The position numbers were made by a program, and so were the translations under genes. Below are positions 1-7,926 of a stretch of 38,568 nucleotides of DNA, one piece after another. The notes beneath the pieces are model-generated. The model worked only from the letters and a program-made list of their open reading frames with translations. It had not been told where the DNA came from and did no database searches. Positions within the stretch are counted from its first letter, which is position 1. Each line of letters begins with the position of its first letter. This stretch comes from VRUB01 sp046758085 (GTDB lineage Bacteria > Pseudomonadota > Gammaproteobacteria > Acidiferrobacterales > SPGG2): NCBI GenBank assembly GCA_046758085.1, contig JBHHZP010000012.1, forward strand, positions 1 to 38,568, given 5' to 3'.

Positions 1-24
1 CGCGGGCCACGATTGCGTAGCGCC

Positions 25-299
25 GCAGGTATGCACGGCGTGTCTCGGAAACAAATGCTCGTCATGTCTGCCCCCGTTACTCCTTCGATAAACACCCACA
101 GTGTCACCGGGTCCTAGGAAGTCACGTCGAGATCTGGGGGACCGCAGTGCCTTCCTGACCGTTCTCCAACTTGCTACGCCGAAAACGCGGTTTCCCATTT
201 GCTCCATTTTTCAACGGCTTACAGCCGTCAAAAAGTAGCAGCCCATCCTTGTACCGTTAACAGACTGTGGAAAAACTCTGCTTTTCCACAGGTTGTTAG
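25..299. repeat. Degenerate copy A of a MITE-like intergenic repeat
   Basis: No gene is visible in the first 295 bases. Bases 38-52 carry the string GGCGTGTCTCGGAAAC-like core that recurs at 33097-33110 and 35499-35510. Bases 265-274 and 282-291 form a perfect 10-bp stem (CTGTGGAAAA), and the sequence from 282 to 299 resembles the reverse complement of the left terminus of the copy at 35399 (about 13 of 18 bases), ending in TTAG. A second small dyad sits at 214-228. The extent is uncertain because the left end may lie outside the window and the middle matches no other copy. Neither hairpin is followed by a T-run on the minus strand, so neither is a classical terminator for ilvH. Confidence 0.4.
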
Positions 300-787
300 A
301 CGCGAAGTCCTTTTTCCCCGCGCGCAATACCCGAGGTACCGGAACGCGCAAGCTCGATGATACCCACCCCGCGAATCGCTTCCACGAAAGCATCCAGTTT
401 CTCGCCGGTGCCGGTCAGCTCGATGGCGTAGGTTGTGTCCGTTACATCTATCACGCGCCCGCGGAAAATATCGACCAGTCGGTTGGCCTCGGCACGCATA
501 TCGCCCACCGCCCTAACCTTGATCAACATCATCTCTCGTTCGATATGCCGTCCTTCAGTGAGATCGCTCAGCTTTACGACCTCCACGAGCTTGTGCAGCT
601 GCTTGGTGATTTGCTCGATCACGTCGTCCGACCCGCGGGTCACGAGGGTCATGCGTGACAAAGTCGCGTCCTCGGTAGGCGCTACGCTGAGGGAATCGAT
701 ATTGTAACCGCGCGCGGAGAACATATTGGCCACACGCGAGAGCGCGCCGGCCTCGTTCTCCAGCAGAATGGAAATAATATGCCGCAT
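296..787 (-). CDS. ilvH: Acetolactate synthase small (regulatory) subunit
   Basis: Regulatory subunit of acetohydroxyacid synthase, the first common enzyme of valine, leucine and isoleucine synthesis. It stabilises the large subunit and confers valine feedback control. The protein has 163 residues, the same length as E. coli IlvH. It opens with the typical ACT-domain start (MRHIISILLENEAGALSRV, then GYNIDSLSV) at residues 1-40 and has the usual C-terminal half. It begins five bases after the ilvI stop codon, so the two subunits are surely co-transcribed. The TAA stop overlaps a TTAG that marks the edge of the repeat to its left. The identification is secure; the symbol could equally be ilvN. 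Confidence 0.96.
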   Translation of the reverse strand: MRHIISILLENEAGALSRVANMFSARGYNIDSLSVAPTEDATLSRMTLVTRGSDDVIEQITKQLHKLVEVVKLSDLTEGRHIEREMMLIKVRAVGDMRAEANRLVDIFRGRVIDVTDTTYAIELTGTGEKLDAFVEAIRGVGIIELARSGTSGIARGEKGLRV

Positions 788-792
788 CGCTG

Positions 793-2547
793 TTACGCCA
801 GCTCCCGCTCGGGCGGCGCCTCTCCGGCCGATGGCGACAAGTGCATCTCGTGATGACCGCTACCCGCGGCAATCATTGGATAGACATTCTCTGTCTGATC
901 CGTGATGAAGTCCATGAAAACCAGGCGGTCCTTGATCTTCATGGCCTCCTTGCATGCGCCCTCCACATCGCCCGGTTTCTCAACATACATGCCGACGTGG
1001 CCAAAGCTCTCTGCCACCTTGCAGAAGTCCGGCAACGCGTCCATGTAGGAATGCGAGTAGCGCCTGTCATAAAAGAACTCCTGCCACTGCCTGACCATGC
1101 CCATATAACGGTTGTTGAGATTCACTATCTTGATCGGCAAATCGTACTGCTTGCAGGTGGACAGCTCCTGGATGCACATCAGGATGCTTGCCTCACCGGT
1201 CACGCATACGACGGTTTCGTCCGGATAGGCAATCTGTACCCCCATCGCCGCCGGCAATCCGAAACCCATGGTGCCGAGCCCGCCGGAATTGATCCAGCGC
1301 CGCGGTTTGGTGAACTTGTAGAACTGGGCTGCCCACATCTGGTGCTGACCGACGTCGGAGGTAACAATCGCTTCTCCGCCCGTGATCTGGTACAGCGTCT
1401 CCAGCACGTACTGGGGCTTGATAAGCTTGCTCTTACGATCGTAATTAAGACAATCCACGGCACGCCAAGCCTGGATTTGCTTCCACCACGCCTTGATCGC
1501 CTCCGCATCCGGCTTGCGCTCGGCGGCCCGGATTAGTGTGATCATTTCCTTGAGCACGCTGCGCGCGCTGCCGACGATGGGGACATCGACGGGCACGTTC
1601 TTTGCGATCGAGGAGGGATCAACATCGACGTGGATAATGCGTGCATAGGGACAAAACTTGTTGAGATCGCCCGTGATGCGATCGTCAAAACGCGCGCCGA
1701 TGGCGACTAGCACATCGCAGTCATGCATAGCCATGTTGGCCTCGTAGGTACCGTGCATCCCCAGCATGCCGACAAACAACGGGTCCGTTCCTGGGTAGGC
1801 ACCGAGCCCCATCAGGGTGTTGGTGCATGGGTAACCCAGTAGCTGCACCAACTCCGTTAACGCCTCGGAGCCCTCATCCAGGACCACACCGCCGCCGGAG
1901 TAGATCATCGGTCGCTTGGCGGCCAACATCAGCTCCACGGCCTTCTTGATCTGCCCGGGGTGGCCGCGGGTTACCGGGCTGTAGGAGCGCATCTTGGCGG
2001 ATTTGGGGTAGTGGTACTTGGTCTTGTGCGCGGTGACATCCTTGGGGATATCCACGTGCACCGGCCCGGGGCGCCCCGTCGACGCAAGGTAAAATGCTTT
2101 CTTGATGGTCAGTGCCAGGTCCTTGACGTCACGCACCAGGAAATTGTGTTTCACACACGGGCGCGTGATACCGACCGCATCGACCTCCTGGAAGGCGTCG
2201 TCACCGATGAGGTGGGTGGGGACCTGGCCGCTCAGGATCACCATGGGTATGGAGTCCATGTAGGCGGTGGCGATCCCGGTGACCGCGTTCGTGATGCCGG
2301 GACCTGAGGTCACCAGCACGACACCCGGCCGGCCGGTGGCGCGGGCGTAGCCGTCGGCTGCGTGCGCCGCCCCTTGCTCATGGCGCACCAGGATGTGCTT
2401 GACTTTGGCTTGCCTGAAGATGGCGTCGTAAATATGCAAGGCGGCCCCACCGGGATAGCCGAAAACGTGCTCCACGCCTTCATCCTGGAGGCAGCGGACC
2501 ACGATGTCTGCTCCCGTTAACTCCACATTCACTTGAGACAAAGCCAC
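793..2547 (-). CDS. ilvI: Acetolactate synthase large (catalytic) subunit
   Basis: TPP-, FAD- and Mg-dependent catalytic subunit that condenses pyruvate with pyruvate or 2-ketobutyrate in branched-chain amino acid synthesis. The 584 residues show the N-terminal TPP-pyrimidine domain (GYPGGAALHIYD, the active-site Glu in VRHEQGAAHAADGYAR, then TSGPG), a central FAD-binding domain, and a C-terminal TPP-binding domain. The metal/TPP motif reads GEAS followed about 27 residues later by NLNNRYMGMVRQW. The usual enterobacterial form is GDGS, so Asp is replaced by Glu and Gly by Ala. The start is GTG at 2547, chosen because the run GGGGGG lies just upstream. Genes ilvI and ilvH form one unit; a leader with a terminator hairpin precedes it. 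Confidence 0.95.
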   Translation of the reverse strand: MALSQVNVELTGADIVVRCLQDEGVEHVFGYPGGAALHIYDAIFRQAKVKHILVRHEQGAAHAADGYARATGRPGVVLVTSGPGITNAVTGIATAYMDSIPMVILSGQVPTHLIGDDAFQEVDAVGITRPCVKHNFLVRDVKDLALTIKKAFYLASTGRPGPVHVDIPKDVTAHKTKYHYPKSAKMRSYSPVTRGHPGQIKKAVELMLAAKRPMIYSGGGVVLDEGSEALTELVQLLGYPCTNTLMGLGAYPGTDPLFVGMLGMHGTYEANMAMHDCDVLVAIGARFDDRITGDLNKFCPYARIIHVDVDPSSIAKNVPVDVPIVGSARSVLKEMITLIRAAERKPDAEAIKAWWKQIQAWRAVDCLNYDRKSKLIKPQYVLETLYQITGGEAIVTSDVGQHQMWAAQFYKFTKPRRWINSGGLGTMGFGLPAAMGVQIAYPDETVVCVTGEASILMCIQELSTCKQYDLPIKIVNLNNRYMGMVRQWQEFFYDRRYSHSYMDALPDFCKVAESFGHVGMYVEKPGDVEGACKEAMKIKDRLVFMDFITDQTENVYPMIAAGSGHHEMHLSPSAGEAPPERELA

Positions 2548-2560
2548 GACCGCCCCCCAT

Positions 2561-2585
2561 AAAAAATGCCCGAACCACGGGCATT
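2561..2585 (-). terminator. Intrinsic terminator or attenuator in the ilvI leader
   Basis: On the minus strand an 8-bp stem (AATGCCCG, loop TGGTT, CGGGCATT) is followed directly by TTTT and ATGG. It lies 14 bases before the ilvI start and about 110 bases after the cysS stop. It may simply end cysS transcription. Because a plausible promoter lies upstream of it (2610-2638), it could also act as an attenuator of ilvIH. No leader peptide clearly rich in Ile, Val and Leu codons is evident. Confidence 0.65.
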
Positions 2586-2609
2586 GCTCGCGATAGGTTC
2601 AGTGAGTAC

Positions 2610-2638
2610 AAATTACCCACAGTTGTGCAGTGGGTCAA
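2610..2638 (-). promoter_or_regulatory. Putative sigma-70 promoter of ilvI-ilvH
   Basis: Minus-strand TTGACC (2638-2633, five of six to the -35 consensus) is separated by exactly 17 bases from TAATTT (2615-2610), which keeps the key first, second and last bases of a -10 box. Transcription would start near 2602 and run through the hairpin at 2561-2585 before ilvI. A separate dyad (ACCCAC/GTGGGT) at 2613-2633 overlaps the spacer. Confidence 0.4.
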
Positions 2639-2696
2639 TAGCACGGAAGGAAAAAATTAGGGATTTTGAGTCACTTATGCCATAGCCGGCGTCACG

Positions 2697-4148
2697 CTAC
2701 CGCCGGCGCCAGGCAGTCCCGCCCGGACCATCCTCGAGCACGATACCATGTGCAGTGAGCTCCTCGCGCAGGCGGTCGGCCTCGGCCCAGTCCTTGCGTT
2801 CGCGCGCAGCCGTGCGCTGCTGAATGAGGGCCTCAATTCGTTCATGAGATAGGTCCACTTCCACGGCACCGTGGTCTGAAACGGCTACTTGATCTTTCAC
2901 GGCAATCTCAATCGGTCCTTGGAGAAACTCATCCGGATCCCGCTGTAACAGACCGAGCACGCCACCGAGGTAACGCAGGATGGCGCCCTGGGTTGCGGCC
3001 AGTGCCGCGTCGCTACCACGTAGCCGGTTGAGCTCGTGCGCCAAGTCAAACAACACGGCCAGTGCCTCCACCGTATTGAAATCGTCGTCCATCGCCTGCG
3101 CGAAGCGCACGCCGAAGTCGCTCTCCTTGAACGAGTCGATGGGGCGGGCGGCCTCCGCCTCGGGGAGCTCGAGCCCCCGCAGCGCCAGGTACAGCGAAGT
3201 GAGCGCCCCCTTGGCCTGCTCCAGAGCGGCGTCAGAAAAGTTTAAGGGGCTGCGGTAGTGGCTCGAGAGCAGAAAATAGCGCACTACCTCGGGATCGTAT
3301 CTTGCAAGAATTTCGCGGATGGTGAAGAAATTGCCCAGCGACTTGGACATCTTCTGCTGGTCGATTTGCACGAAGCCGATGTGCATCCAGGTGTTGACGA
3401 ATGCCTTGCCGGTGGCGCCCTCGGATTGCGCGATCTCATTTTCATGGTGCGGAAACTTGAGGTCCATGCCGCCGCCGTGAATATCAAAGTGCGCCCCTAG
3501 ACAATGCGTGGACATCGCCGAGCACTCGATATGCCAGCCCGGTCGCCCTGGACCCCAGGGTGAATCCCAACTGGGCTCCCCCGGCTTGGCGGTCTTCCAC
3601 AGCACGAAATCCAAGGGGTCGTCCTTAGCCTCGTCAACCTCCACGCGCGCGCCTGCACGCAGGTCCGCGAGCTGCTTCCCGGACAGCGCACCATAACGCT
3701 GAAAACGGCTGACATCGTAATAGACGTCACCGTTTTTGCCGACGTAGGCATGTCCATTATCGAGCAGGGCGGAAATCAGATTCTGTATGTGCGCAATGTG
3801 CGCAGTCGCACGCGGCTCGGCATCAGGCTGCAACACGCCAAGTGGTGCGGTGTCATCGTGCATCGCCTGGATAAAGCGGGCGGTGAGATTACCAATGTCT
3901 TCGCCGTTCTCATGCGCACGCCGGATTATCTTGTCGTCGATGTCCGTAATATTGCGCACGTAGGTCACGTCATAGCCACAGGCGCGCAAATAGCGTACAA
4001 CCATATCAAACACAACCATCACGCGCGCGTGACCGAGGTGGCAGTAGTCGTATACCGTCATGCCGCACACATATATACGCACATGGCCGGCCTCGAGCGG
4101 CGTAAACGGCTCTTTTTTCCTTGTCAGGCTGTTGTAGATTCGGAGCAT
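2697..4148 (-). CDS. cysS: Cysteinyl-tRNA synthetase
   Basis: Class I aminoacyl-tRNA synthetase that charges tRNA-Cys in the cytoplasm. The 483-residue protein has the HIGH motif as HLGH (residues 37-40) and KMSKS at 266-270. The zinc ligands expected for the family are present: Cys28, Cys209 and the HHENE segment near 234-238. The ATG at 4148 is preferred, giving MLRIYNSL, because family members begin at this point. A longer in-frame start at 4214 adds 22 residues unlike the family. The gene follows gltX after an 81-base gap that holds a weak hairpin, so the two synthetases are probably co-transcribed in part. Confidence 0.95.
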   Translation of the reverse strand: MLRIYNSLTRKKEPFTPLEAGHVRIYVCGMTVYDYCHLGHARVMVVFDMVVRYLRACGYDVTYVRNITDIDDKIIRRAHENGEDIGNLTARFIQAMHDDTAPLGVLQPDAEPRATAHIAHIQNLISALLDNGHAYVGKNGDVYYDVSRFQRYGALSGKQLADLRAGARVEVDEAKDDPLDFVLWKTAKPGEPSWDSPWGPGRPGWHIECSAMSTHCLGAHFDIHGGGMDLKFPHHENEIAQSEGATGKAFVNTWMHIGFVQIDQQKMSKSLGNFFTIREILARYDPEVVRYFLLSSHYRSPLNFSDAALEQAKGALTSLYLALRGLELPEAEAARPIDSFKESDFGVRFAQAMDDDFNTVEALAVLFDLAHELNRLRGSDAALAATQGAILRYLGGVLGLLQRDPDEFLQGPIEIAVKDQVAVSDHGAVEVDLSHERIEALIQQRTAARERKDWAEADRLREELTAHGIVLEDGPGGTAWRRR

Positions 4149-4202
4149 AACTTCAGCTGCGAGTAGCGAATCGCGAGTACGAGCAAAACGACGCCACCGT
4201 CC

Positions 4203-4227
4203 AAAAAAACCCAAATGGCCTAGCCAT
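4203..4227 (-). terminator. Weak hairpin with T-run after gltX
   Basis: On the minus strand a 5-bp stem ATGGC/GCCAT with a three-base loop starts three bases after the gltX stop codon. It is followed by TTGGG and then seven T residues (4209-4203). The stem is short, so termination would be partial at best. Confidence 0.3.
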
Positions 4228-4229
4228 GT

Positions 4230-5663
4230 TCACCGGCCCCTTGAGGCAGTTTTCTTCGCATATTCTATGCGCGTACGGATGCGGTCTGGTGGCATAATTT
4301 CGAGCAATCGAGCAAGCTCGGGGCCACGCAGCTTGTTGGTGAGCGCTGCGCGCAGTGGCTGAAACGCCGCAGCCCCCTTCCTCCCCGTCCGTGCAGGCAG
4401 CTCGCGCCCAACCAACAAATGAAGATCGCCATGGAACTGCTCGTATAATTCCAAAAAACATACGAAATAGCTCGACGGCGTATCGAGAACAATTTCCCGG
4501 GCTCTGCCGCTCACGGTGAATGATTCATCCGCAAAAAGATTTCGCGCCCAATCGAGAGCATCGAGCGGCAAGCTCACGTTCGGACGCACCGTCTCCACAA
4601 ATGCCCGGTACTTCGCCTCCGGAACCAGCGCATGCACCTTCTCGCCCATCCAGCTCCATAGCTCGGCATCCGAGGCCACACGCACGGCCTCGTGCTGCCA
4701 ATGCATAAGCTGCGCCTCGTCAAACCGGGCGGGTGCGCGATGCAGGCGCGCGATATCGAAGTCCATGGCGAGCGCATCCAGGGTCATCAAGGAATTATCG
4801 TCATAGGTATGGCCCAGACGCGCCAGGTAATTGTTGATCGCCAATGGAAGAAAACCGGTGTCACGCAGCTCGCGGATAGTGCGGCTGCCCTCGCGCTTGG
4901 ATAAGGGTGCGCCGCTTGCGCCGACAACCAAGGCGATGTGGGCGTAATCGGGAATCGGCAAGTCAAGCGCCCGCAAAATCAACATCTGCCGCGGTGTGTT
5001 CGTCAGGTGATCCTCCCCGCGCACGACCAACGTGATGCCCATGCGTGCATCATCCACGGCGTTACTGAAAAAGAACGCCGGTGTGCCGTCAGATCGACGA
5101 ATGACAAAATCGCCGATGTCTTTACTGGAAAAGCGCTGTGATCCTCGCACCCTGTCTTCAAACTCAAGCACCTCGCCTGGCTTTACATAAAAACGTAGCG
5201 TCGCGGGCGTGCCCAAGCTCAAGCGTGTAGCAATCTCCTCGTGCGTCAGGCCGCGGCAACGTCCCGAGTAGCGTGGCGGGCGTCCGGCTGCCCGCTGCGT
5301 CTTTCGTTCCATTTCGAGCTCGCGCTGAGTGCAAAAACAATGATAGGCCAGCCCCTGGTTCTCCAGCACAACGAAGTAGCTCTTATAGATGGTTTCTCGC
5401 TGTGACTGCAGGTAGGGGCCCGACTCGCCCCCGACACCAGCGCCTTCCTGCCACTGCAGACCCAGCCAGCGCAAATCCTCTTGCAACGCCTGCGTGTACT
5501 TCTCGTGGCCACGCGCGGCATCGGTGTCCTCGATCCGTAGTAGAAACACGCCCCGTGCTTTCCGTGCGATCAAGAAATTGAACAGCGCCGTTCTGACGTT
5601 CCCCAGATGCAGCAACCCCGTGGGGCTGGGAGCAAAACGAACCTTGGCGGGTCGGGCATCCAT
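4230..5663 (-). CDS. gltX: Glutamyl-tRNA synthetase
   Basis: Class I synthetase that charges tRNA-Glu. The 477-residue protein begins with the signature FAPSPTGLLHLGNVRTALFN, with HLGN as the HIGH motif. The KMSKS equivalent LSKREGS lies near residue 255. A probable zinc site is present: CFC near residues 109-111, then YSGRC about 25 residues later. The ATG at 5663 (MDARPAKVRF) fits the family best; a TTG start at 5687 would add eight residues with no ribosome-binding site. The gene is divergent from ppiB across a 230-base gap in which no further gene is visible. Confidence 0.95.
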   Translation of the reverse strand: MDARPAKVRFAPSPTGLLHLGNVRTALFNFLIARKARGVFLLRIEDTDAARGHEKYTQALQEDLRWLGLQWQEGAGVGGESGPYLQSQRETIYKSYFVVLENQGLAYHCFCTQRELEMERKTQRAAGRPPRYSGRCRGLTHEEIATRLSLGTPATLRFYVKPGEVLEFEDRVRGSQRFSSKDIGDFVIRRSDGTPAFFFSNAVDDARMGITLVVRGEDHLTNTPRQMLILRALDLPIPDYAHIALVVGASGAPLSKREGSRTIRELRDTGFLPLAINNYLARLGHTYDDNSLMTLDALAMDFDIARLHRAPARFDEAQLMHWQHEAVRVASDAELWSWMGEKVHALVPEAKYRAFVETVRPNVSLPLDALDWARNLFADESFTVSGRAREIVLDTPSSYFVCFLELYEQFHGDLHLLVGRELPARTGRKGAAAFQPLRAALTNKLRGPELARLLEIMPPDRIRTRIEYAKKTASRGR

Positions 5664-5893
5664 GGTGGAGGATAGTAACGGAAACAAGACGACAACGGCA
5701 AAACCCAGCGCAGTTGCGCCTCCGCCCCAAGTCTAGGACAATCCGCTCGGAACAGGCTGTGAATATCTTGCGGCGGGACACGGGCGTGTTTAGGGGGGTG
5801 GAAAGGAAGAACGCGTTACGGACTCGACTGCGTGGGACACGGCGGGCCGGATTCTCCGGGATGGTATCTTTAATTAGCACGGGGCACAGCGCC

Positions 5894-6394
5894 ATGATTC
5901 ATGTGACAACGAATTTCGGAACCCTGGTACTGGAGCTCTTTCCCGACAAATCACCTAAATCGGTCGAGAACTTCCTGACCTATGTGCGCGAAGGTTTTTA
6001 CGACGGCACGTTAATCCACCGCGTCATTTCAAACTTCGTTATACAAGGCGGTGGCTTTAGTCCTCAGATGATTCAGAAACCCACCTACCAGCCAATCAGT
6101 AACGAGGCAAGAAACGGCCTGCGCAACGAGCGTGGCACGATCGCATTGGCCCGTACCGGCGACCCGAACTCGGCAACGAGCCAGTTTTTTATCAACCTCG
6201 CTGACAACGATTTCCTCAACTACACGTCTTCGACTCCATCAGGGTGGGGCTACTGCGTGTTCGGGCGTGTCATCGATGGCATGCATGTCGTCGAGAACAT
6301 AGGCGGCGTACCGACCGGTACCCAATATGGCTTTGAAAATGTGCCGATTACCGATGTCGTGATTGAAAGCGTGGAACTCGTCAAAACCAAGTGA
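5894..6394 (+). CDS. ppiB: Cytoplasmic peptidyl-prolyl cis-trans isomerase (cyclophilin)
   Basis: Cyclophilin-type isomerase that speeds rotation about Xaa-Pro bonds. The 166 residues start at MIHVTTNFGTLVLELF and contain the cyclophilin signatures: SVENFLTYVREGFYDGT, the catalytic Arg in HRVISNFVIQGG, and SQFFINLADNDFLN. There is no signal peptide, so it resembles PpiB (164 residues in E. coli) more than periplasmic PpiA. An in-frame extension back to 5714 exists but encodes Arg-rich sequence foreign to the family. The gene lies 31 bases before lpxH on the same strand, a common pairing in gammaproteobacteria. Confidence 0.94.
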   Translation: MIHVTTNFGTLVLELFPDKSPKSVENFLTYVREGFYDGTLIHRVISNFVIQGGGFSPQMIQKPTYQPISNEARNGLRNERGTIALARTGDPNSATSQFFINLADNDFLNYTSSTPSGWGYCVFGRVIDGMHVVENIGGVPTGTQYGFENVPITDVVIESVELVKTK

Positions 6395-6425
6395 GTAATA
6401 CGACCTGGGAATACACCGTCCCGGT

Positions 6426-7190
6426 ATGACTACTTTCTTTATTTCGGACCTGCACCTGTGTGCACAGCGCCCGGCGATAACCGAGCTGTTCCTCGACTTA
6501 CTGCGCCGCGAAGGGCCACACGCAGATGCTTTCTATATCCTGGGAGATCTGTTCGAGTACTGGATTGGCGATGAAGCTGCCTCGCAGGATGAGTACCGTC
6601 CAATTATCGATGGCATGCGACGGATCGCTGATGGCGGCACGCCGTTGTACGTGATGCACGGCAACCGTGACTTTTTGCTGGGCGCCCAGTTCGAACGCGA
6701 GACCGGCTGTCGGCTCATTCAGGACCCCATCGTCGTCGACCTGTACGGCACCAGCGTCTTACTCATGCACGGCGACACGCTGTGCACTGACGATCACGAG
6801 TACCAGGCGATTCGCCAGCGCGTGCGCAGCTCCGAGTGGATCGAAGCATTCCTACGCAAGAGCATTGGCGAGCGCAATGCCATCGTTCGCCAGTTCAGAG
6901 AGAGGAGCAAAATCGTGAGCGCGACAAAACCGCCGGAGATCATGGATGTCAACCAGCAGGCGGTCGAGGCCGCCTTGCGTAAGTATGGCGTGCGCCATTT
7001 GATTCATGGCCATACGCACAGACCGCGACAGCATCTACTCGATCTGGACGGCAAGCGTGCGCACCGTGACGTGCTGGGAGACTGGTACAAGCAGGGAAGC
7101 GTATTGCGATGCGACGCACAGGAATGGCTGCTACAGGATATCCCGCTCAGCAGGCTCAACGGTCCCCGCAGCGCGATCCCCGCCGAATAG
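6426..7190 (+). CDS. lpxH: UDP-2,3-diacylglucosamine diphosphatase
   Basis: Membrane-associated, Mn-dependent calcineurin-like phosphoesterase that cleaves UDP-2,3-diacylglucosamine to lipid X and UMP in lipid A synthesis. The 254-residue protein shows all the metallophosphoesterase motifs in order: FISDLHL at the N-terminus, GDLFEYWIGD, GNRDF, HGDTLCTDD and HGHTHRP. Its presence implies a standard lipopolysaccharide outer membrane. It ends three bases before the stop of the convergent exported-protein gene, leaving almost no room for a terminator. Confidence 0.95.
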   Translation: MTTFFISDLHLCAQRPAITELFLDLLRREGPHADAFYILGDLFEYWIGDEAASQDEYRPIIDGMRRIADGGTPLYVMHGNRDFLLGAQFERETGCRLIQDPIVVDLYGTSVLLMHGDTLCTDDHEYQAIRQRVRSSEWIEAFLRKSIGERNAIVRQFRERSKIVSATKPPEIMDVNQQAVEAALRKYGVRHLIHGHTHRPRQHLLDLDGKRAHRDVLGDWYKQGSVLRCDAQEWLLQDIPLSRLNGPRSAIPAE

Positions 7191-7193
7191 TGT

Positions 7194-7910
7194 TCAACGA
7201 ACCCGCATATCGTTCAGGGTGAAACGGCGATAATCTCGCGGGAGCGCGAACAATTCTGGCGCCACATCGACGCCGGTTTTGTAATCGAGCAGCTGGCGGC
7301 GCGCACCTGCCATGTCTTGCTGGCGAACCGGAAACCCGAACTCGAGATGACGCGCGGGAAGAAAAATATTGTTGGCCAGATCGCATGCCGATCGCAACTC
7401 GGTGGGTGTATATTGCGCCGTTATCGCATGCTCGCCGGCAAGCGCCTGGCGATATTCCTTCAGGGCTTGCTGCGCGTCTGTTAAGAGGCCGGCGGCCGCA
7501 TACACGTCAAAACATTTCTCGTTGTTGGTAAACAAGCGGTAGTGGATCACCTCTCGACCCGCGACTTCAGGGTAGCTCTCCCCGCCCTTTTCTGTTCGGT
7601 TCTCGAACGGTGCGGGAAGCGGCAATTCCACCGGCCGTGCGTTGATCATCAAAATACGCTTGTCGAGAGAGTTGGTGACAAAGATCGAGCGCTTGGCACG
7701 ATCGAACAGCAAGAAATCGCCTGCATCCTCGCCATCGTCAATACGAATAAACTTCGAGGTTACGATCACCCGGGTGTTGCGGGGTGCTGCCCCGCGTTCA
7801 TACTCGACAAAAAACAACACCGTCGCATTCCCGGCGAGGGCCTTCGACAACCCCGATCCGAGCGCGGCCATGACGAGCAGCGTAGCCAGCAAAACCGGGC
7901 GCGCGCGCAT
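7194..7910 (-). CDS. Uncharacterised exported protein
   Basis: I do not recognise this gene with confidence. The 238-residue product begins with a clear Sec signal peptide: MRAR, a hydrophobic stretch rich in Leu and Ala, then a probable cleavage site after Ala-Leu-Ala near residue 26. The mature protein has alternating short strand-like segments (VIVTSKFIRIDDG, FLLFDRAKRSIFVTN, RILMINARPV), loosely like periplasmic DUF4412 or LolA-type beta proteins. It has one Cys in EKCFDV and one in RSACDL, which could pair. The ATG at 7910 is preferred over GTG 7919 because AGGG lies eight bases upstream. It starts 16 bases after the glycerate kinase stop and is the last gene of the long minus-strand run. 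Confidence 0.75.
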   Translation of the reverse strand: MRARPVLLATLLVMAALGSGLSKALAGNATVLFFVEYERGAAPRNTRVIVTSKFIRIDDGEDAGDFLLFDRAKRSIFVTNSLDKRILMINARPVELPLPAPFENRTEKGGESYPEVAGREVIHYRLFTNNEKCFDVYAAAGLLTDAQQALKEYRQALAGEHAITAQYTPTELRSACDLANNIFLPARHLEFGFPVRQQDMAGARRQLLDYKTGVDVAPELFALPRDYRRFTLNDMRVR

Positions 7911-7926
7911 AACGAGCACCCTGGCG

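Noticed and set aside
209..233. Dyad AACGGCT..AGCCGT near the left edge as a terminator
   Set aside because: T residues precede and A residues follow the stem when read on either strand, the wrong arrangement for an intrinsic terminator.
5714..5893. In-frame N-terminal extension of ppiB
   Set aside because: Sixty Arg-rich residues unlike any cyclophilin; the conserved protein starts at 5894.
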